Of a DNA stretch of 60,595 nt, positions 14,347-23,600 are shown piece by piece; the stretch's first letter is position 1; every line of letters begins with the position of its first letter. Made by a program: the position numbers and the translations under genes. Origin of the DNA: Salibacterium qingdaonense (GTDB lineage Bacteria > Bacillota > Bacilli > Bacillales > Marinococcaceae); contig NZ_FOTY01000007.1 of the NCBI RefSeq assembly GCF_900114715.1, positions 1-60,595 of the forward strand, written 5' to 3'. A model generated the notes under the pieces. It worked only from the letters and a program-made list of their open reading frames with translations. It made no database searches and had not been told where the DNA came from.

Positions 14347-16602
14347 TTACGTTCTCGGTTCCGGGGTCTTTTCCACCCTCTGCTGCCGGAGTTGGATGAA
14401 TGTTTCCAGCGTCTCTTCCTTTGTTCCCGAGACCGCGTGGATAACTGCCCGGTAAACCCCGGGTTTTACAGAAATTTCTTCTTTTTTTAATGTTTGTTTG
14501 AATAAGCCCGGCTTCACGTTCTGTTTTTCATCGAGCATACCGGCATAGGCGAATGTATCCGGGTCATACAGCCTGATTTCAAACGTATCAGCACCCCCCG
14601 GCATGTAAACTTCATACTGAAAAGCTGATGCCTGTGGATCCGGCTGCAGTTCAAACGCACTGATTCTCGGATACTGCGGTTCATTGATAAGCATCAGATA
14701 AGGCAGGGTAACCGGATACTTTCCTCCAGTTACTGTGATGGCGCCGTGCAGTTCATCTGTTTCCACTACACCGGGTTCCAGTTCTGCCTGAACGTTCACT
14801 TCTTTGGCTTCACCGGGAGGGACAACGACAACTTCCGGCACGTGCCACTCCATACCGAAAAACGGTTCATTTTCAGCCTGAAATCGATACGTCCGCTTTT
14901 TTTTGGAGTTATTTTCAAGACGTATTGTTTCTTCGTATACTGTCTGCTCCCTTCCGAGCGGACGGACACCCAGCGAGAGTGTTCCCGGACTGACGAGAGT
15001 TTCTGTCTTTAACGCCCTGGCGATATCCACCCGTCCTGCTCCCTGTACAAATGGAGGATACATACTCCCGCTCTCATCTGTCAGTGGTACGGCTGCGTTC
15101 ATGAGCACCGTTTTAATCTGCTCCGGGGTCCACTTGGGCCGGGCCTGTTTCACAAGTGCTGCCGCCCCGGCAATATGAGGGGCTGCCATACTCGTTCCAT
15201 TCAGTGACATATATCCTTGCGGCACCGTGCTGTCGATGTCGACTCCGGGTGCGACTATATCGGGCTTGACTGCCCAGGACTGCGTAACCGGTCCTCTTGA
15301 ACTGAAAAATGCCATATGGTCGGTCTCTTCCTCGAGAATTGTCCGCAGCGCCGGCGGAACATCGCCTTCCTTTTCCTGAACGGCTTTTTTCAAATGTTCC
15401 CCGTCTTCTTTTGAAATAGTAATCACAGGCAGGGGCAGTTCTTCTTTTGACACCGCCGCAAAGCCGCCCGCCACATTGTTGTACAAAATGACAGCATCGG
15501 CTCCCGCCCGGCGTGCGTTGGCCATTTTCCGGACGAGCGGAATACCGCCGCGCTCGATGAGAACGGCTTTCCCTTTTACGTCCTGGAGATCTTCTTTCAA
15601 CCCCAGGCCGGCGAATACAAGCGGCAGATCCCGCCGGAATTCCCACGGCGCGGCTCCTTTCACCGGCTGCAGATCAATAGATAATTCCGGGTCATCCACC
15701 AGCGCCAGTTTCGGCATTCGAAGAGGTGGAATCGAGGCACCGACCGATATTGCTTTCTCCGATGTGCCGGGAGAACCGACACTCCACATCTTCGGCCCGC
15801 TGTTTCCGCTGGATGTGACCGCTGTTATCCCTTTTTCCACCGCCTTATCAAGCGCGCGGCTCGTCGGCCAGTCCGGTCCATTGATCGGGCTTCCGAGTGA
15901 AAGGTTCAATACATCTACCTCGTCTTCTATTGCTTTTTCCACTGCTTCCAGAATCTGTTCTGTAGACCCTTGTCCTCCGGGACCAAGAGCCCGGTACATG
16001 TAGAGATCGGCCTCCGGCGCTACGCCGCGGATGGCACCGTCCGCCGCAATAATTCCAGCTACGTGGGTTCCGTGCATCGTTGGTTCCCCGTTTTTGTCCG
16101 CCGCTCCTTCCAGTGGATCATGATCCTGATCGACAAAATCATAGCCGCCTTTGTAATTATTCTTTAAATCAGGGTGATGATAATCAATACCAGTATCAAT
16201 AATGCCGACTTTTACTCCTTTTCCTGTCAGCGGAAAGCCTTTGGCGTCCCGTTCTTCCCGGGCCGCTTCCGCTCCGATAAATGGAGCACTTTCGTTAATC
16301 TCTGTTTGATATACCGCCGCTTTGTCCGTTCGTTTAATGCCGTCCAGGCGGTTCAGGGAGTCCTGCTGCTCTGCCGGGATTTTCACCGCAAAGCCGCGGA
16401 ATCCTTTTTTATAGGTATCTTTTATACAAAGACCAGGGATGTTGTTCTCCATCCGGCCGCGGAGCTCAGGCAGAGAAACCTGTTCCGTGGCAGCTGCAAT
16501 GATAGTGGGTTCTTCTGCCGCTTGAAGTGATCGCGTCTCCGTTGTTCCTGCCGCCGCTGCGAGCACGAGAACGCAGCATACGTTTATCAATATTTTCCCC
16601 AT
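14347..16602 (-). CDS. Secreted subtilisin-like serine protease, Vpr type
   Basis: A 751-residue S8 protease. Order of parts: signal peptide (1 to about 30), I9-type propeptide (about 32-100), then the catalytic domain with Asp136 (VGIIDTGIDYHHPDL), His177 (HGTHVAGIIAADG) and Ser471 (NGTSMAAPHIAG). A PA insert lies near 330-400 (LIERGGIPLVRKMANARRAG), and a C-terminal extension follows. This architecture is that of B. subtilis Vpr (about 806 residues). I chose the ATG at 16602 because it opens on the signal peptide; the ribosome site (GGGGG at longer spacing) is mediocre. It lies between upp and the atp operon, where B. subtilis has no such protease. The true substrate is unknown. Confidence 0.9.
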   Translation of the reverse strand: MGKILINVCCVLVLAAAAGTTETRSLQAAEEPTIIAAATEQVSLPELRGRMENNIPGLCIKDTYKKGFRGFAVKIPAEQQDSLNRLDGIKRTDKAAVYQTEINESAPFIGAEAAREERDAKGFPLTGKGVKVGIIDTGIDYHHPDLKNNYKGGYDFVDQDHDPLEGAADKNGEPTMHGTHVAGIIAADGAIRGVAPEADLYMYRALGPGGQGSTEQILEAVEKAIEDEVDVLNLSLGSPINGPDWPTSRALDKAVEKGITAVTSSGNSGPKMWSVGSPGTSEKAISVGASIPPLRMPKLALVDDPELSIDLQPVKGAAPWEFRRDLPLVFAGLGLKEDLQDVKGKAVLIERGGIPLVRKMANARRAGADAVILYNNVAGGFAAVSKEELPLPVITISKEDGEHLKKAVQEKEGDVPPALRTILEEETDHMAFFSSRGPVTQSWAVKPDIVAPGVDIDSTVPQGYMSLNGTSMAAPHIAGAAALVKQARPKWTPEQIKTVLMNAAVPLTDESGSMYPPFVQGAGRVDIARALKTETLVSPGTLSLGVRPLGREQTVYEETIRLENNSKKKRTYRFQAENEPFFGMEWHVPEVVVVPPGEAKEVNVQAELEPGVVETDELHGAITVTGGKYPVTLPYLMLINEPQYPRISAFELQPDPQASAFQYEVYMPGGADTFEIRLYDPDTFAYAGMLDEKQNVKPGLFKQTLKKEEISVKPGVYRAVIHAVSGTKEETLETFIQLRQQRVEKTPEPRT

Positions 16603-16669
16603 TTCACCTAAGCCCCCTGTTCTTCTCTTAGGTTGCAGCAAACAGGTGGATTTATACAGGGATGCCTTT

Positions 16670-16890
16670 GTTGTCTTATCTGCAGGCTGTGTATGGATCC
16701 TACCGTCTGACAATCACGGCGTAGTGTCCTCCGATGATCGTTTTACAGACACTATCCTGCAGAAATCCAAAACCAGTGGTCCCCGGCCAAAATCAGTGGA
16801 CACTGGATGCAGGATCCGGGGACCTTAGTGTCCACCGAAGTCCCTTCTGTGGACACTCATGATGCAGTTTGCGGATTTAGTGTCCACGGA
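16670..16890. repeat. Family A 52-bp palindrome array, locus A2
   Basis: Units start at 16722, 16774, 16826 and 16878, exactly 52 bp apart, with a decayed unit from 16670. Arms approach TAGTGTCCAC and GTGGACACTA, and the gaps between units are 19 bases. The array lies just past the upp terminator and before the protease gene. Confidence 0.9.
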
Positions 16891-16927
16891 GCCGGCCCGC
16901 CCTGAAAAACCAGATCACCAGACTATG

Positions 16928-16959
16928 AAAAAAAGCTTCAGCGCGCGGCTGAAGCTTTT
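16928..16959 (-). terminator. Intrinsic terminator after upp
   Basis: AAGCTTCAGC and GCTGAAGCTT form a stem around a GC loop, followed by seven T on the minus strand. Confidence 0.9.
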
Positions 16960-16961
16960 CC

Positions 16962-17591
16962 TTATTTAGTACCGAAGAGGCGGTCTCCGGCGTCTCCGAG
17001 TCCCGGTACGATATAGCCTTTTTCGTCGAGTTTTTCATCGAGTGCGGCAAGGTAAATGTCCACTTCCGGGTGTTGTTTCTGTACTTCTTCCACGCCCTCC
17101 GGAGCGGCAATCAGGCACATCAGCTTAATGTTGGTGGCACCGCGCTGTTTCAGACTGGAAATGGCATCCACAGCTGATCCGCCGGTAGCAAGCATCGGGT
17201 CAACGACGATGAATTCGCGCTCCTCGACGTCACTTGGAAGCTTCACATAATATTCGACCGGCTTCAGCGTCTTAGGATCACGATACATGCCGACGTGTCC
17301 TACCTTCGCGGCCGGGATTAGTTTCAAAATGCCATCCGACATGCCGATTCCTGCGCGCAGAATCGGCACAACACCAAGCTTCTTACCGGCAAGCGCGTGT
17401 GACTTGGAAGGCCCGACCGGTGTTTCCACTGTCACTTCCTGCAGCTGCAGATGGCGGGTGATTTCAAACGCCATCAAGGTAGCTACTTCATCGACCAGCT
17501 CGCGGAATTCTTTTGTCCCTGTGGAAACATCCCTGATATACGTCAGTTTATGCTGAATCAGCGGATGATCAAATACGTGTACGTTTCCCAT
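16962..17591 (-). CDS. upp: Uracil phosphoribosyltransferase
   Basis: Salvages uracil to UMP using PRPP. The 209 residues equal the B. subtilis length. The PRPP loop [14 protein letters not shown] and the uracil-binding C-terminal region [17 protein letters not shown] are present. I chose the ATG at 17591 ([11 protein letters not shown]) by alignment with the family, though AAAGGAG is 12 bases away. A TTG three codons upstream is closer to it. glyA lies upstream, as in B. subtilis, but separated by about 1 kb of repeats. Confidence 0.96.
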   Translation of the reverse strand: MGNVHVFDHPLIQHKLTYIRDVSTGTKEFRELVDEVATLMAFEITRHLQLQEVTVETPVGPSKSHALAGKKLGVVPILRAGIGMSDGILKLIPAAKVGHVGMYRDPKTLKPVEYYVKLPSDVEEREFIVVDPMLATGGSAVDAISSLKQRGATNIKLMCLIAAPEGVEEVQKQHPEVDIYLAALDEKLDEKGYIVPGLGDAGDRLFGTK

Positions 17592-17802
17592 AACGTGCAA
17601 AGGCTCCTTTGTGCCGGGTTTCCTCCCCGGATTTTATGTATTGTGGCAGCAGGTATACAACTTCATTCTTATGAAATTCTACAGAAAAAGCCGAAACCCT
17701 TCAAGGGCTTGCGAATAGAGCTGCGATTCAGATTTTTTGCGAAAAAAGGCTTCCTGCTGCTGTATGTGTATGAATGTTACGTTTGTCTATGAAAAAACGG
17801 AC

Positions 17803-17835
17803 AAACGGCACATAAACTGTCTCATAACACGCCTG
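17803..17835. repeat. Single decayed family B unit
   Basis: AAACGGCACATAAA followed by CTCATAACACG matches the family B unit at 30594 (AAACGTCACATAAA and TTCATGATGACG) over 33 bp. It is also preceded by ACGTTTG and an 18-base gap, as in family B. The right arm is eroded. Confidence 0.5.
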
Positions 17836-17923
17836 TTGATTTACCATATAAAGGAATGGGAAAGGGTTCTTATGAGGAGGATGCATCTGTGATCAAAGCA
17901 TGTATCCCCCCTTCTTTTTCGTT

Positions 17924-18202
17924 GGGCGGAGCCGTCTGCCCGACTCCAGCGGGAGAAGCGCCAGCCGAAGATCACCGGAGGCTCATACGAGGTGAGTCAG
18001 ATCGGCGCCCGGCAGGACGTGCCGGACTTAGCCGATCTTCCTTCAGGTATGTAGCTGAGGCGACGCCCTGCGGCTAAGGAGACACTGGGAGAACGACCGA
18101 AGGGAGTTCGAGCAGATGTCGCTCTTGTGCCCGGAGGGTGAAAGCGGGCAGGAAAGGCGGAGTCCAACGAAACGCTTCCTATATTTGGATAATCAACAGC
18201 CG
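17924..18202. ncRNA. GC-rich, highly structured element, probably a dispersed Bacillaceae repeat or RNA
   Basis: About 280 bp of GC-rich sequence with many self-complementary segments. GATCGGC (18000) pairs with GCCGATC (18031-18037), enclosing CCGGCA/TGCCGG. GCCCG pairs with CGGGC near 18129-18149, and GACTCC near 17943 pairs with GGAGTC near 18159. No plausible reading frame fits. From memory, similar GC-rich segments (gactcc, gcggga, ggaaaggcggag, aatcaaca) occur dispersed in other Bacillus genomes. I cannot assign it to a named family. The transcribed strand is not certain. Confidence 0.5.
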
Positions 18203-18346
18203 TGGTCTCATAATGATGTTTTTGCCTATATCATTCCTGTAAAAGGCAGTGTGAGATGGCAGTGCGGGAATCCGTCCGGTGCTTATGCCAAATGTCCGGC
18301 ATTCTCCTCCGAATGCCTGCTTCTTCAATCTGTCAGCAGAATGAAA

Positions 18347-18514
18347 AAGGGTATGTACCAGCGAAACGTTTCCATTTACGTGCCGAATGCCGCCATTTAC
18401 ATGCCGAATATACCACCATACCGTCCGAACCCTTCATTACCAGCGGAGCTCACTCTTTTACAAGCCGAACCAAAGGATTTACTGTCCAACCAAGCATCAT
18501 TACAATCCGGTGTT
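18347..18514. repeat. Family D 21-bp tandem array, locus D1
   Basis: Eight consecutive 21-bp units run from 18347 to 18514. The most conserved part is CATTTACRTGCCGAAT, drifting toward the ends. It begins just past the glyA terminator. A frame stays open across it because 21 is a multiple of three, but it has no ribosome site. The same motif recurs in reverse orientation at 34633-34737. Confidence 0.85.
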
Positions 18515-18575
18515 GTAACAAACACAGACCGTCCCCTCACACAGTCTGCACGTGCAGCAAACAGCCTTTAACGCG

Positions 18576-18617
18576 AAAAAAGACGAAGGGTGGGAAAATA
18601 CCCACGCTCCGTCTTTT
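18576..18617 (-). terminator. Intrinsic terminator after glyA
   Basis: AAAAGACGGAGCGTGGG pairs with the downstream CCCACCCTTCGTCTTTT and ends in six T on the minus strand. Confidence 0.88.
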
Positions 18618-18626
18618 CAGGAGAAC

Positions 18627-19868
18627 TTACAGTTCCGGATACATCGGGAAAGCAGCCGTCAGTGCGTCGATGCGGCGGGCCGCTTCCTTGAGCGTTTCTT
18701 CGTCGTCATGGTGTTTCAAGGTCAGCGCCATCACTGCTCCGATTTCGTCCATTTCTTTTTCACCGAAGCCACGGGAGGTGACAGCAGCGGTGCCGATGCG
18801 GATACCGCTTGTGACAAACGGGCCTTCCGGGTCGAATGGAATCGTGTTTTTGTTCGTGGTGAGTCCGACTTCATCGAGCGCTTTTTCGCCGACTTTTCCA
18901 GTGATGCCAAGGCTTCGCAGATCCAAGAGAAGCAGGTGGTTGTCCGTTCCGCCGGAAACGATGTCGATGCCGTTATCCTGAAGCGCGGATGCAAGACGTT
19001 TCGCGTTTTTCACGATGTTTTCAGCATACGTCTTGAAGGAGTCCTCGAGGGCTTCTCCGAAAGAGACGGCTTTCGCCGCGATGACGTGCATGAGCGGACC
19101 TCCCTGCAGTCCCGGGAAGATCGCCTTGTCGATCTTTTTGGCAAAATCCTCTCCGCAGAAAATCATGCCGCCGCGCGGGCCGCGCAGGGTTTTATGTGTC
19201 GTTGTTGTCACAAAGTGCGCATGCGGTACCGGGTTCTGATGGACACCGGCGGCAACAAGGCCGGCGATGTGGGCCATATCGACCATCAGGTACGCACCTG
19301 CTTCATCGGCGATTTCCCGGAACTTCGCGAAATCAATTTCCCGCGGATACGCACTTGCTCCGGCGACAATCATTTTCGGCTGATGCTCCTTCGCTGCTGC
19401 GCGGACAACATCATAGTCGATGACCTGATCTTCCTGAGTTACACCGTATTCCACAAAATTGTACTGCACTCCGCTGAAATTCACCGGACTGCCGTGGGTC
19501 AAATGGCCGCCGTGGGAGAGGTTCATACCGAGCACGGTATCCCCCTGCTCAAGCGCCGTGTAGTAGACAGCCATGTTGGCCTGCGCTCCGGAATGGGCCT
19601 GCACGTTTACGTGTTCGGCGCCGAACAGTTCCTTGGCGCGGTCACGGGCGAGATCCTCGACGACATCCACGTGCTCGCAGCCGCCGTAGTACCGGCGTCC
19701 GGGATAGCCTTCCGCATATTTATTCGTGAGGACCGAGCCCTGCGCTTCCATGACGGCCTCACTGACGAAGTTTTCGGATGCGATGAGTTCAATTTTGTCG
19801 CGCTGGCGCTGCAGTTCATCCTGCATCGCAGCGTAAACGGCTGGATCCTGGTTTTTAACTGTTTCCAT
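18627..19868 (-). CDS. glyA: Serine hydroxymethyltransferase
   Basis: Interconverts serine and glycine with tetrahydrofolate, supplying one-carbon units; cytoplasmic PLP enzyme. The 413 residues match the family. The PLP lysine lies in [14 protein letters not shown], and the N-terminal segment [14 protein letters not shown] is typical. A long open frame on the opposite strand (18552-20012) is a shadow of this GC-rich gene. AAAGGGG precedes the ATG, and an extended -10 (TGTTATAAT) lies at 19939-19947. Confidence 0.97.
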   Translation of the reverse strand: METVKNQDPAVYAAMQDELQRQRDKIELIASENFVSEAVMEAQGSVLTNKYAEGYPGRRYYGGCEHVDVVEDLARDRAKELFGAEHVNVQAHSGAQANMAVYYTALEQGDTVLGMNLSHGGHLTHGSPVNFSGVQYNFVEYGVTQEDQVIDYDVVRAAAKEHQPKMIVAGASAYPREIDFAKFREIADEAGAYLMVDMAHIAGLVAAGVHQNPVPHAHFVTTTTHKTLRGPRGGMIFCGEDFAKKIDKAIFPGLQGGPLMHVIAAKAVSFGEALEDSFKTYAENIVKNAKRLASALQDNGIDIVSGGTDNHLLLLDLRSLGITGKVGEKALDEVGLTTNKNTIPFDPEGPFVTSGIRIGTAAVTSRGFGEKEMDEIGAVMALTLKHHDDEETLKEAARRIDALTAAFPMYPEL

Positions 19869-19993
19869 TTTTCGTTACCCCTTTCTTTCCTCATACTCTC
19901 TCATTCGTGTTTTGTTATTTATTATGATTTCCTGCCGTATTATAACATGAATTTTTACGCTGAATCCGTAATTTTTTTAAAAAAATCATATCA

Positions 19994-20551
19994 TTATTCA
20001 GATTCAGGATAAAGAGCGCGGGTTCCGCCGATCAGTTTCGGCCGGGTGACGGCCATGGTGACGTGTGCGTTTCCGATGGAATCCACGGAGCCTCGAATGG
20101 GCACGGCCACATGTTTCAAGTGCATGCCGATAAACGTGTCCCCGATGTCGATGCCGGCGTCCGCGCGGATGTGCTCCACCACTACCGGATCAGAAAATGA
20201 CGCAAAAGCGTGCGACGCCATGGCGCCCCCGGCCCGGCGGTGCGGAACAACAGCCACTTCCTCCCCGCCGAACCGGGCAGCTGCAGCGCGCTCCATAACA
20301 AGAGCACGGTTGATATGTTCACACCCCTGAAAAGCCATATTCACCCCGGTATCCTGTTGAAAGAAATCCAGCACCTCATACAATGCTTCGGCGGCTTCCG
20401 CCGATCCCGCCGTTCCAATACGCCCGCCGGTGACCTCGCTCGTACTGGCCCCGATCACAAGCAGCCGGTCCTGATCGAGCGTGGTCTGCTCCCGCAGCGC
20501 ATCCAGGCAGGCCTGCAGAGACGTCTGCCATTCCTTGATATCATGAGTCAT
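19994..20551 (-). CDS. ywlG: UPF0340 protein YwlG
   Basis: A 185-residue member of the TIGR01440/UPF0340 family of unknown function. Recognisable stretches are LLVIGASTSEVTGGRIGTAG, GCEHINRALVMER and GTRALYPESE near the end. I chose the ATG at 20551 because AGGTGAT precedes it; the frame extends to 20644 without support. It stands between rpiB and glyA as in B. subtilis. Confidence 0.88.
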   Translation of the reverse strand: MTHDIKEWQTSLQACLDALREQTTLDQDRLLVIGASTSEVTGGRIGTAGSAEAAEALYEVLDFFQQDTGVNMAFQGCEHINRALVMERAAAARFGGEEVAVVPHRRAGGAMASHAFASFSDPVVVEHIRADAGIDIGDTFIGMHLKHVAVPIRGSVDSIGNAHVTMAVTRPKLIGGTRALYPESE

Positions 20552-20633
20552 ACCGATCACCTCTTGTTGAAAGCATACCACATCAGGTCTATTTTTTGAA
20601 AAAACGGGCCGAGGCGCGGGAGGTCTTTGGCGT

Positions 20634-20782
20634 CTAAAGGTCACAAATGCCGCTTCCGGGGTCCAATGTGACGGTCAGCCGATTTCTAAGCCCCACTTTC
20701 AGCCTGTCCTCCTGAAAAAGTAACTCTTACGCTCTTTCTAAGGTTTACATTTCACTTTCTAAACGACCATTGTTACCCTTAG
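20634..20782. repeat. Family C 52-bp dyad array, locus C1
   Basis: Three 45-bp dyads start at 20634, 20686 and 20738, exactly 52 bp apart with 7-base gaps. Outer arms approach CTAAG and CTTAG. Inner arms pair within each unit (GTCACA with TGTGAC; ACTTTCAG with CTGAAAAAGT) even though the sequence differs from unit to unit. It lies between the rpiB terminator and ywlG. Confidence 0.85.
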
Positions 20783-20794
20783 ACCTCTCCTATG

Positions 20795-20821
20795 AAAAAA
20801 GCCGCCCTATTTCAGGGCGGC
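20795..20821 (-). terminator. Intrinsic terminator after rpiB
   Basis: GCCGCCCT and AGGGCGGC form a tight hairpin followed by six T on the minus strand. Confidence 0.9.
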
Positions 20822-20829
20822 CCTGCTGT

Positions 20830-21276
20830 TTATTTTTCTTCCATCGCCATCATTTTATCGACGCGGTCGGCGTGACGGCCGCCTTCAAATTCCGTCTCAA
20901 GCCAGGCTTTGACGATTTCGCCCGCCAGACCTGGTCCAACAACGCGCTCGCCCATCGCGAGAATGTTGCTGTTATTGTGGGCGCGGGATGCTTTGGCACT
21001 GAATACGTCGTGGCAGACCGCGGCGCGGATGCCGTTGATTTTGTTCGCGGAAATCGAAATCCCGATACCGGTTCCGCATATCAGGATGCCTTTATCCACT
21101 TCCCCGGCAGCGACGCGTTCGGCGACCGGCTGGGCGTAATCCGGATAGTCGACCGACTCCTCGCAGTTGCATCCGTAATCTTCTATCTCTACATCCATAT
21201 CCTGAAGTACTTTTTCCACTTCGACTTTCAGTTTGTGACCGGCGTGATCGGATCCCATTGCTATTTTCACGGACAT
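20830..21276 (-). CDS. rpiB: Ribose-5-phosphate isomerase B
   Basis: A 148-residue RpiB/LacAB-family isomerase interconverting ribose-5-P and ribulose-5-P. It starts KIAMGSDHAGHKLK and carries the phosphate-binding loop ILICGTGIGISISANK and the RAHNNSNILAMG segment. It is 33 bases downstream of ywlE and is followed by a terminator, so ywlG-glyA probably have their own promoter. Confidence 0.95.
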   Translation of the reverse strand: MSVKIAMGSDHAGHKLKVEVEKVLQDMDVEIEDYGCNCEESVDYPDYAQPVAERVAAGEVDKGILICGTGIGISISANKINGIRAAVCHDVFSAKASRAHNNSNILAMGERVVGPGLAGEIVKAWLETEFEGGRHADRVDKMMAMEEK

Positions 21277-21309
21277 CTCCTCCTGACCTTTCTTTTTTTG
21301 CTCCGGTTT

Positions 21310-21759
21310 TTAGTCTTTGTTGATACGTTCCAGTATTTTCTCTACCAGTGTTTCAAGCTCGTCCGCTGTGTTCCGGTAGGTGTCACGGGATCCCCCGATC
21401 GGATCGGTAATGTCTCCGGCTCCGCTTTCTGTATTCCAGGCGAATTCTTTCACGGTAAATACTTTATCCGCGGCTTCCGGGAACTGCTGCACGGTCATAC
21501 CGTGGTGGTTTTTCGTCATCGTGAGAATGAGATCCGCCCAGTCCACCCGTTCTTTCGTCAGTGGTTTGGCAGCGTGACGGAGCGGAATATCCCGTTCCTT
21601 CAGCACTTCCACCGTTTCTTTGGACGCGGACATGCCGGGAGAGGCCGATATCCCGGCGGACTGCACCTCGATATCATCTCTTCCTTTTTCCCGGAGAAGT
21701 GCTTCGGCCATCGGGCTGCGGCACGTATTACCGGTACAGACAAACAACACGTTGGTCAT
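21310..21759 (-). CDS. ywlE: Protein-arginine phosphatase, low-molecular-weight PTP fold
   Basis: A 149-residue phosphatase. The P-loop CTGNTCRSPMAEALL opens the protein and the general-acid Asp lies in ITDPIGGSRDTY. The Thr after CTGN is the residue known to give YwlE its preference for phosphoarginine over phosphotyrosine, so the arginine-phosphatase role is likely. It would reverse McsB kinase marks; mcsB itself is not in the window. Confidence 0.9.
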   Translation of the reverse strand: MTNVLFVCTGNTCRSPMAEALLREKGRDDIEVQSAGISASPGMSASKETVEVLKERDIPLRHAAKPLTKERVDWADLILTMTKNHHGMTVQQFPEAADKVFTVKEFAWNTESGAGDITDPIGGSRDTYRNTADELETLVEKILERINKD

Positions 21760-21816
21760 ACCTGGTTCCTTCCTTTTTATCTTATTGTACTCTCTATTTT
21801 ATCACAGATATGTCTG

Positions 21817-22356
21817 TCACAGAATCAGCTTTAAGCCAAGACTGAACAAAATGATTCCTCCGGCGGCTTCTCCAAGATGGCCCAGCATATACTGAAGTCT
21901 GCCGCCAAGGGCAAGACCGGCCCACGTAAACGCTGCGCTGAATGCTCCAAACAATAGCAGCACTTCGACCCACGGCGTCTGCAGAATGCCAAGCGATATA
22001 CCGATCGAGAAGCTGTCCAGACTCACAAGCACCGCAAACAGAAAGATCCCTTTTCCGCGCGGCATGACAGCGGCTGTCGTTTCTTCATTGCTTAGTGCCG
22101 ACCAGATCATCTGCATGCCGGTGAAAATGAGGAGCATACCCCCCACCATGAGAGCCGCCTGCTCAAACGACTCTTCAATCCATCTTCCGCCGAACAGACC
22201 GAAAGACGGCATAATCATATGAAAAAAACCTACCACTGCCGCCGTTTTCAGACGTGGGATTCGTCCTGCCTGATTCATAGCTGCAGCAAGCGACATAGAA
22301 AAGGCATCCATGCTGAGCGCCGCCGCCATTCCGCACAGTACGAGCCAGCCTTCCAT
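21817..22356 (-). CDS. mntP: Putative manganese efflux pump
   Basis: A 179-residue protein with six predicted membrane helices, MntP/DUF204 family, exporting Mn2+. The motif ALSMDAFSMSLAAA near the start and LVSLDSFSIGISLG in the second half are the family's paired Asp-containing helices. I chose the ATG at 22356 (MEGWLVL); upstream codons overlap tsaC. The same window carries an MntABCD-type importer at 35.5-39.2 kb. Confidence 0.9.
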   Translation of the reverse strand: MEGWLVLCGMAAALSMDAFSMSLAAAMNQAGRIPRLKTAAVVGFFHMIMPSFGLFGGRWIEESFEQAALMVGGMLLIFTGMQMIWSALSNEETTAAVMPRGKGIFLFAVLVSLDSFSIGISLGILQTPWVEVLLLFGAFSAAFTWAGLALGGRLQYMLGHLGEAAGGIILFSLGLKLIL

Positions 22357-22414
22357 TTCCCGTTCCCCTTTCCGGATATGCTCGTACAGCTTATGCATGT
22401 CCGGAGCAAAACAT

Positions 22415-23452
22415 TCAGGAGGCGGAAGCGGCTTTTTCAAGACGATTCATCACAGCTTCTCCTATGCCTTTTTTCGGAAACGTTTCACAGAAAATCACAT
22501 CCACCCTGCTTTGATCGGCCAGGCGCAGGTTATCATAAAGCCGGGCAGCAATGTCTGAAAGCTCGTCCTTTGATCCAAGAGCAATGAAGACATCTGCATA
22601 TTTCTGCAGGTCGGCATGATGCTCATCCACCGCCATAATACCTACCGTTTTCCCCTCTCTTTGTGCCTCTTTCACAGCTTCGTGCATACTGCCTTCCACA
22701 AGTACAAGAGGTGAAGACGGAGCATAGTGGCGGTATTTCATGCCGGGGGCTTTTGGCGCTTCTTCCTGCGGCAGTCCAGCAGATTCCGCTACGTTCTCCT
22801 CCCCGAGAACACGGGTCAGCTGTTCTCTCGTAATACCACCGGGACGCAGAACGACCGCCTTCTCTCCTGTGCAGTCCACAACAGTGGACTCCAATCCGTA
22901 CCCGGCTCCGCCTCCCTTCACGATACCCGCGATTTTCCCGTCGAGATCGTACGTCACGTGTTCGGCTTTTGTCGGACTCGGGCGTCCCGATCGATTGGCA
23001 CTGGGAGCGGCCACCGGGACACCAGCCTTGTTGATAAGTGCCCTTGCCACAGGATGCTCCGGCATACGAACTGCGACCGTCGAGAGCCCGGCCGTTACTT
23101 TTTCAGACACTGCGTTGTTTTTTGGGACAATTAAAGTCAGCGGCCCCGGCCAGAAAGCATCCGCCAGCTGCTCTGCCATGTCCGGCACGGAGGATGTAAG
23201 ATGCTGCCACTGGGACCTCTCACCGATATGTACAATTAACGGATTATCCCCCGGTCGTCCCTTCGCGGCGAAAATCTGCTCCACTGCGGCATCACTCCGG
23301 GCATCAGCACCAAGACCATATACCGTTTCTGTCGGGAAAGCAACCGCTTCTCCGCGGCTTATACACAACCCCGCCTCTTCTATTTCAGGGGGTGAGGGCT
23401 CTTTACCATCCCAATTATCCACATCCCACATTCTTGTTTGTTTATAATTCAT
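22415..23452 (-). CDS. tsaC: Threonylcarbamoyl-AMP synthase, Sua5 form
   Basis: Makes threonylcarbamoyl-AMP for the t6A37 modification of ANN-decoding tRNAs. The 345 residues hold the YrdC domain (EAVAFPTETVYGLGADA, KGRPGDNPLIVHI) at about 20-205 and the Sua5 C-terminal domain, so it is the long form (YwlC). I chose the ATG at 23452 because AAAGGGGTG precedes it. spoIIR is upstream and mntP overlaps its end region closely. Confidence 0.94.
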   Translation of the reverse strand: MNYKQTRMWDVDNWDGKEPSPPEIEEAGLCISRGEAVAFPTETVYGLGADARSDAAVEQIFAAKGRPGDNPLIVHIGERSQWQHLTSSVPDMAEQLADAFWPGPLTLIVPKNNAVSEKVTAGLSTVAVRMPEHPVARALINKAGVPVAAPSANRSGRPSPTKAEHVTYDLDGKIAGIVKGGGAGYGLESTVVDCTGEKAVVLRPGGITREQLTRVLGEENVAESAGLPQEEAPKAPGMKYRHYAPSSPLVLVEGSMHEAVKEAQREGKTVGIMAVDEHHADLQKYADVFIALGSKDELSDIAARLYDNLRLADQSRVDVIFCETFPKKGIGEAVMNRLEKAASAS

Positions 23453-23600
23453 CTTTTCACCCCTTTTCATCCGTTCCAATAACCCCTGCTATTATAAGAA
23501 AAATTGCTTTATCAAGGCAAATATAAAAAAGTTACCCACAACTTTGTGTACAGCTGTGGATAACCCGATCATTCTTTCATGCCAGTGCTCAAACTGCTTT

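Noticed and set aside
16670-16890. CRISPR array (33-bp repeat, 19-bp spacer)
   Set aside because: The 33-bp units are conserved only at their palindromic ends, the spacers are too short, copies are few, and no cas genes are present.
17592-17800. Attenuator or PyrR site upstream of upp
   Set aside because: No PyrR-type anti-antiterminator sequence or terminator with T-tract was found in the leader.
18116-18571. 151-codon plus-strand ORF over the family D array
   Set aside because: Made of 21-bp repeats with no ribosome site; it also runs into the glyA terminator.
18552-20012. 486-codon plus-strand ORF
   Set aside because: Antisense to glyA, a clearly recognised gene; no ribosome site and no family similarity.
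20770-21834. 354-codon plus-strand ORF
   Set aside because: Antisense shadow of rpiB and ywlE.
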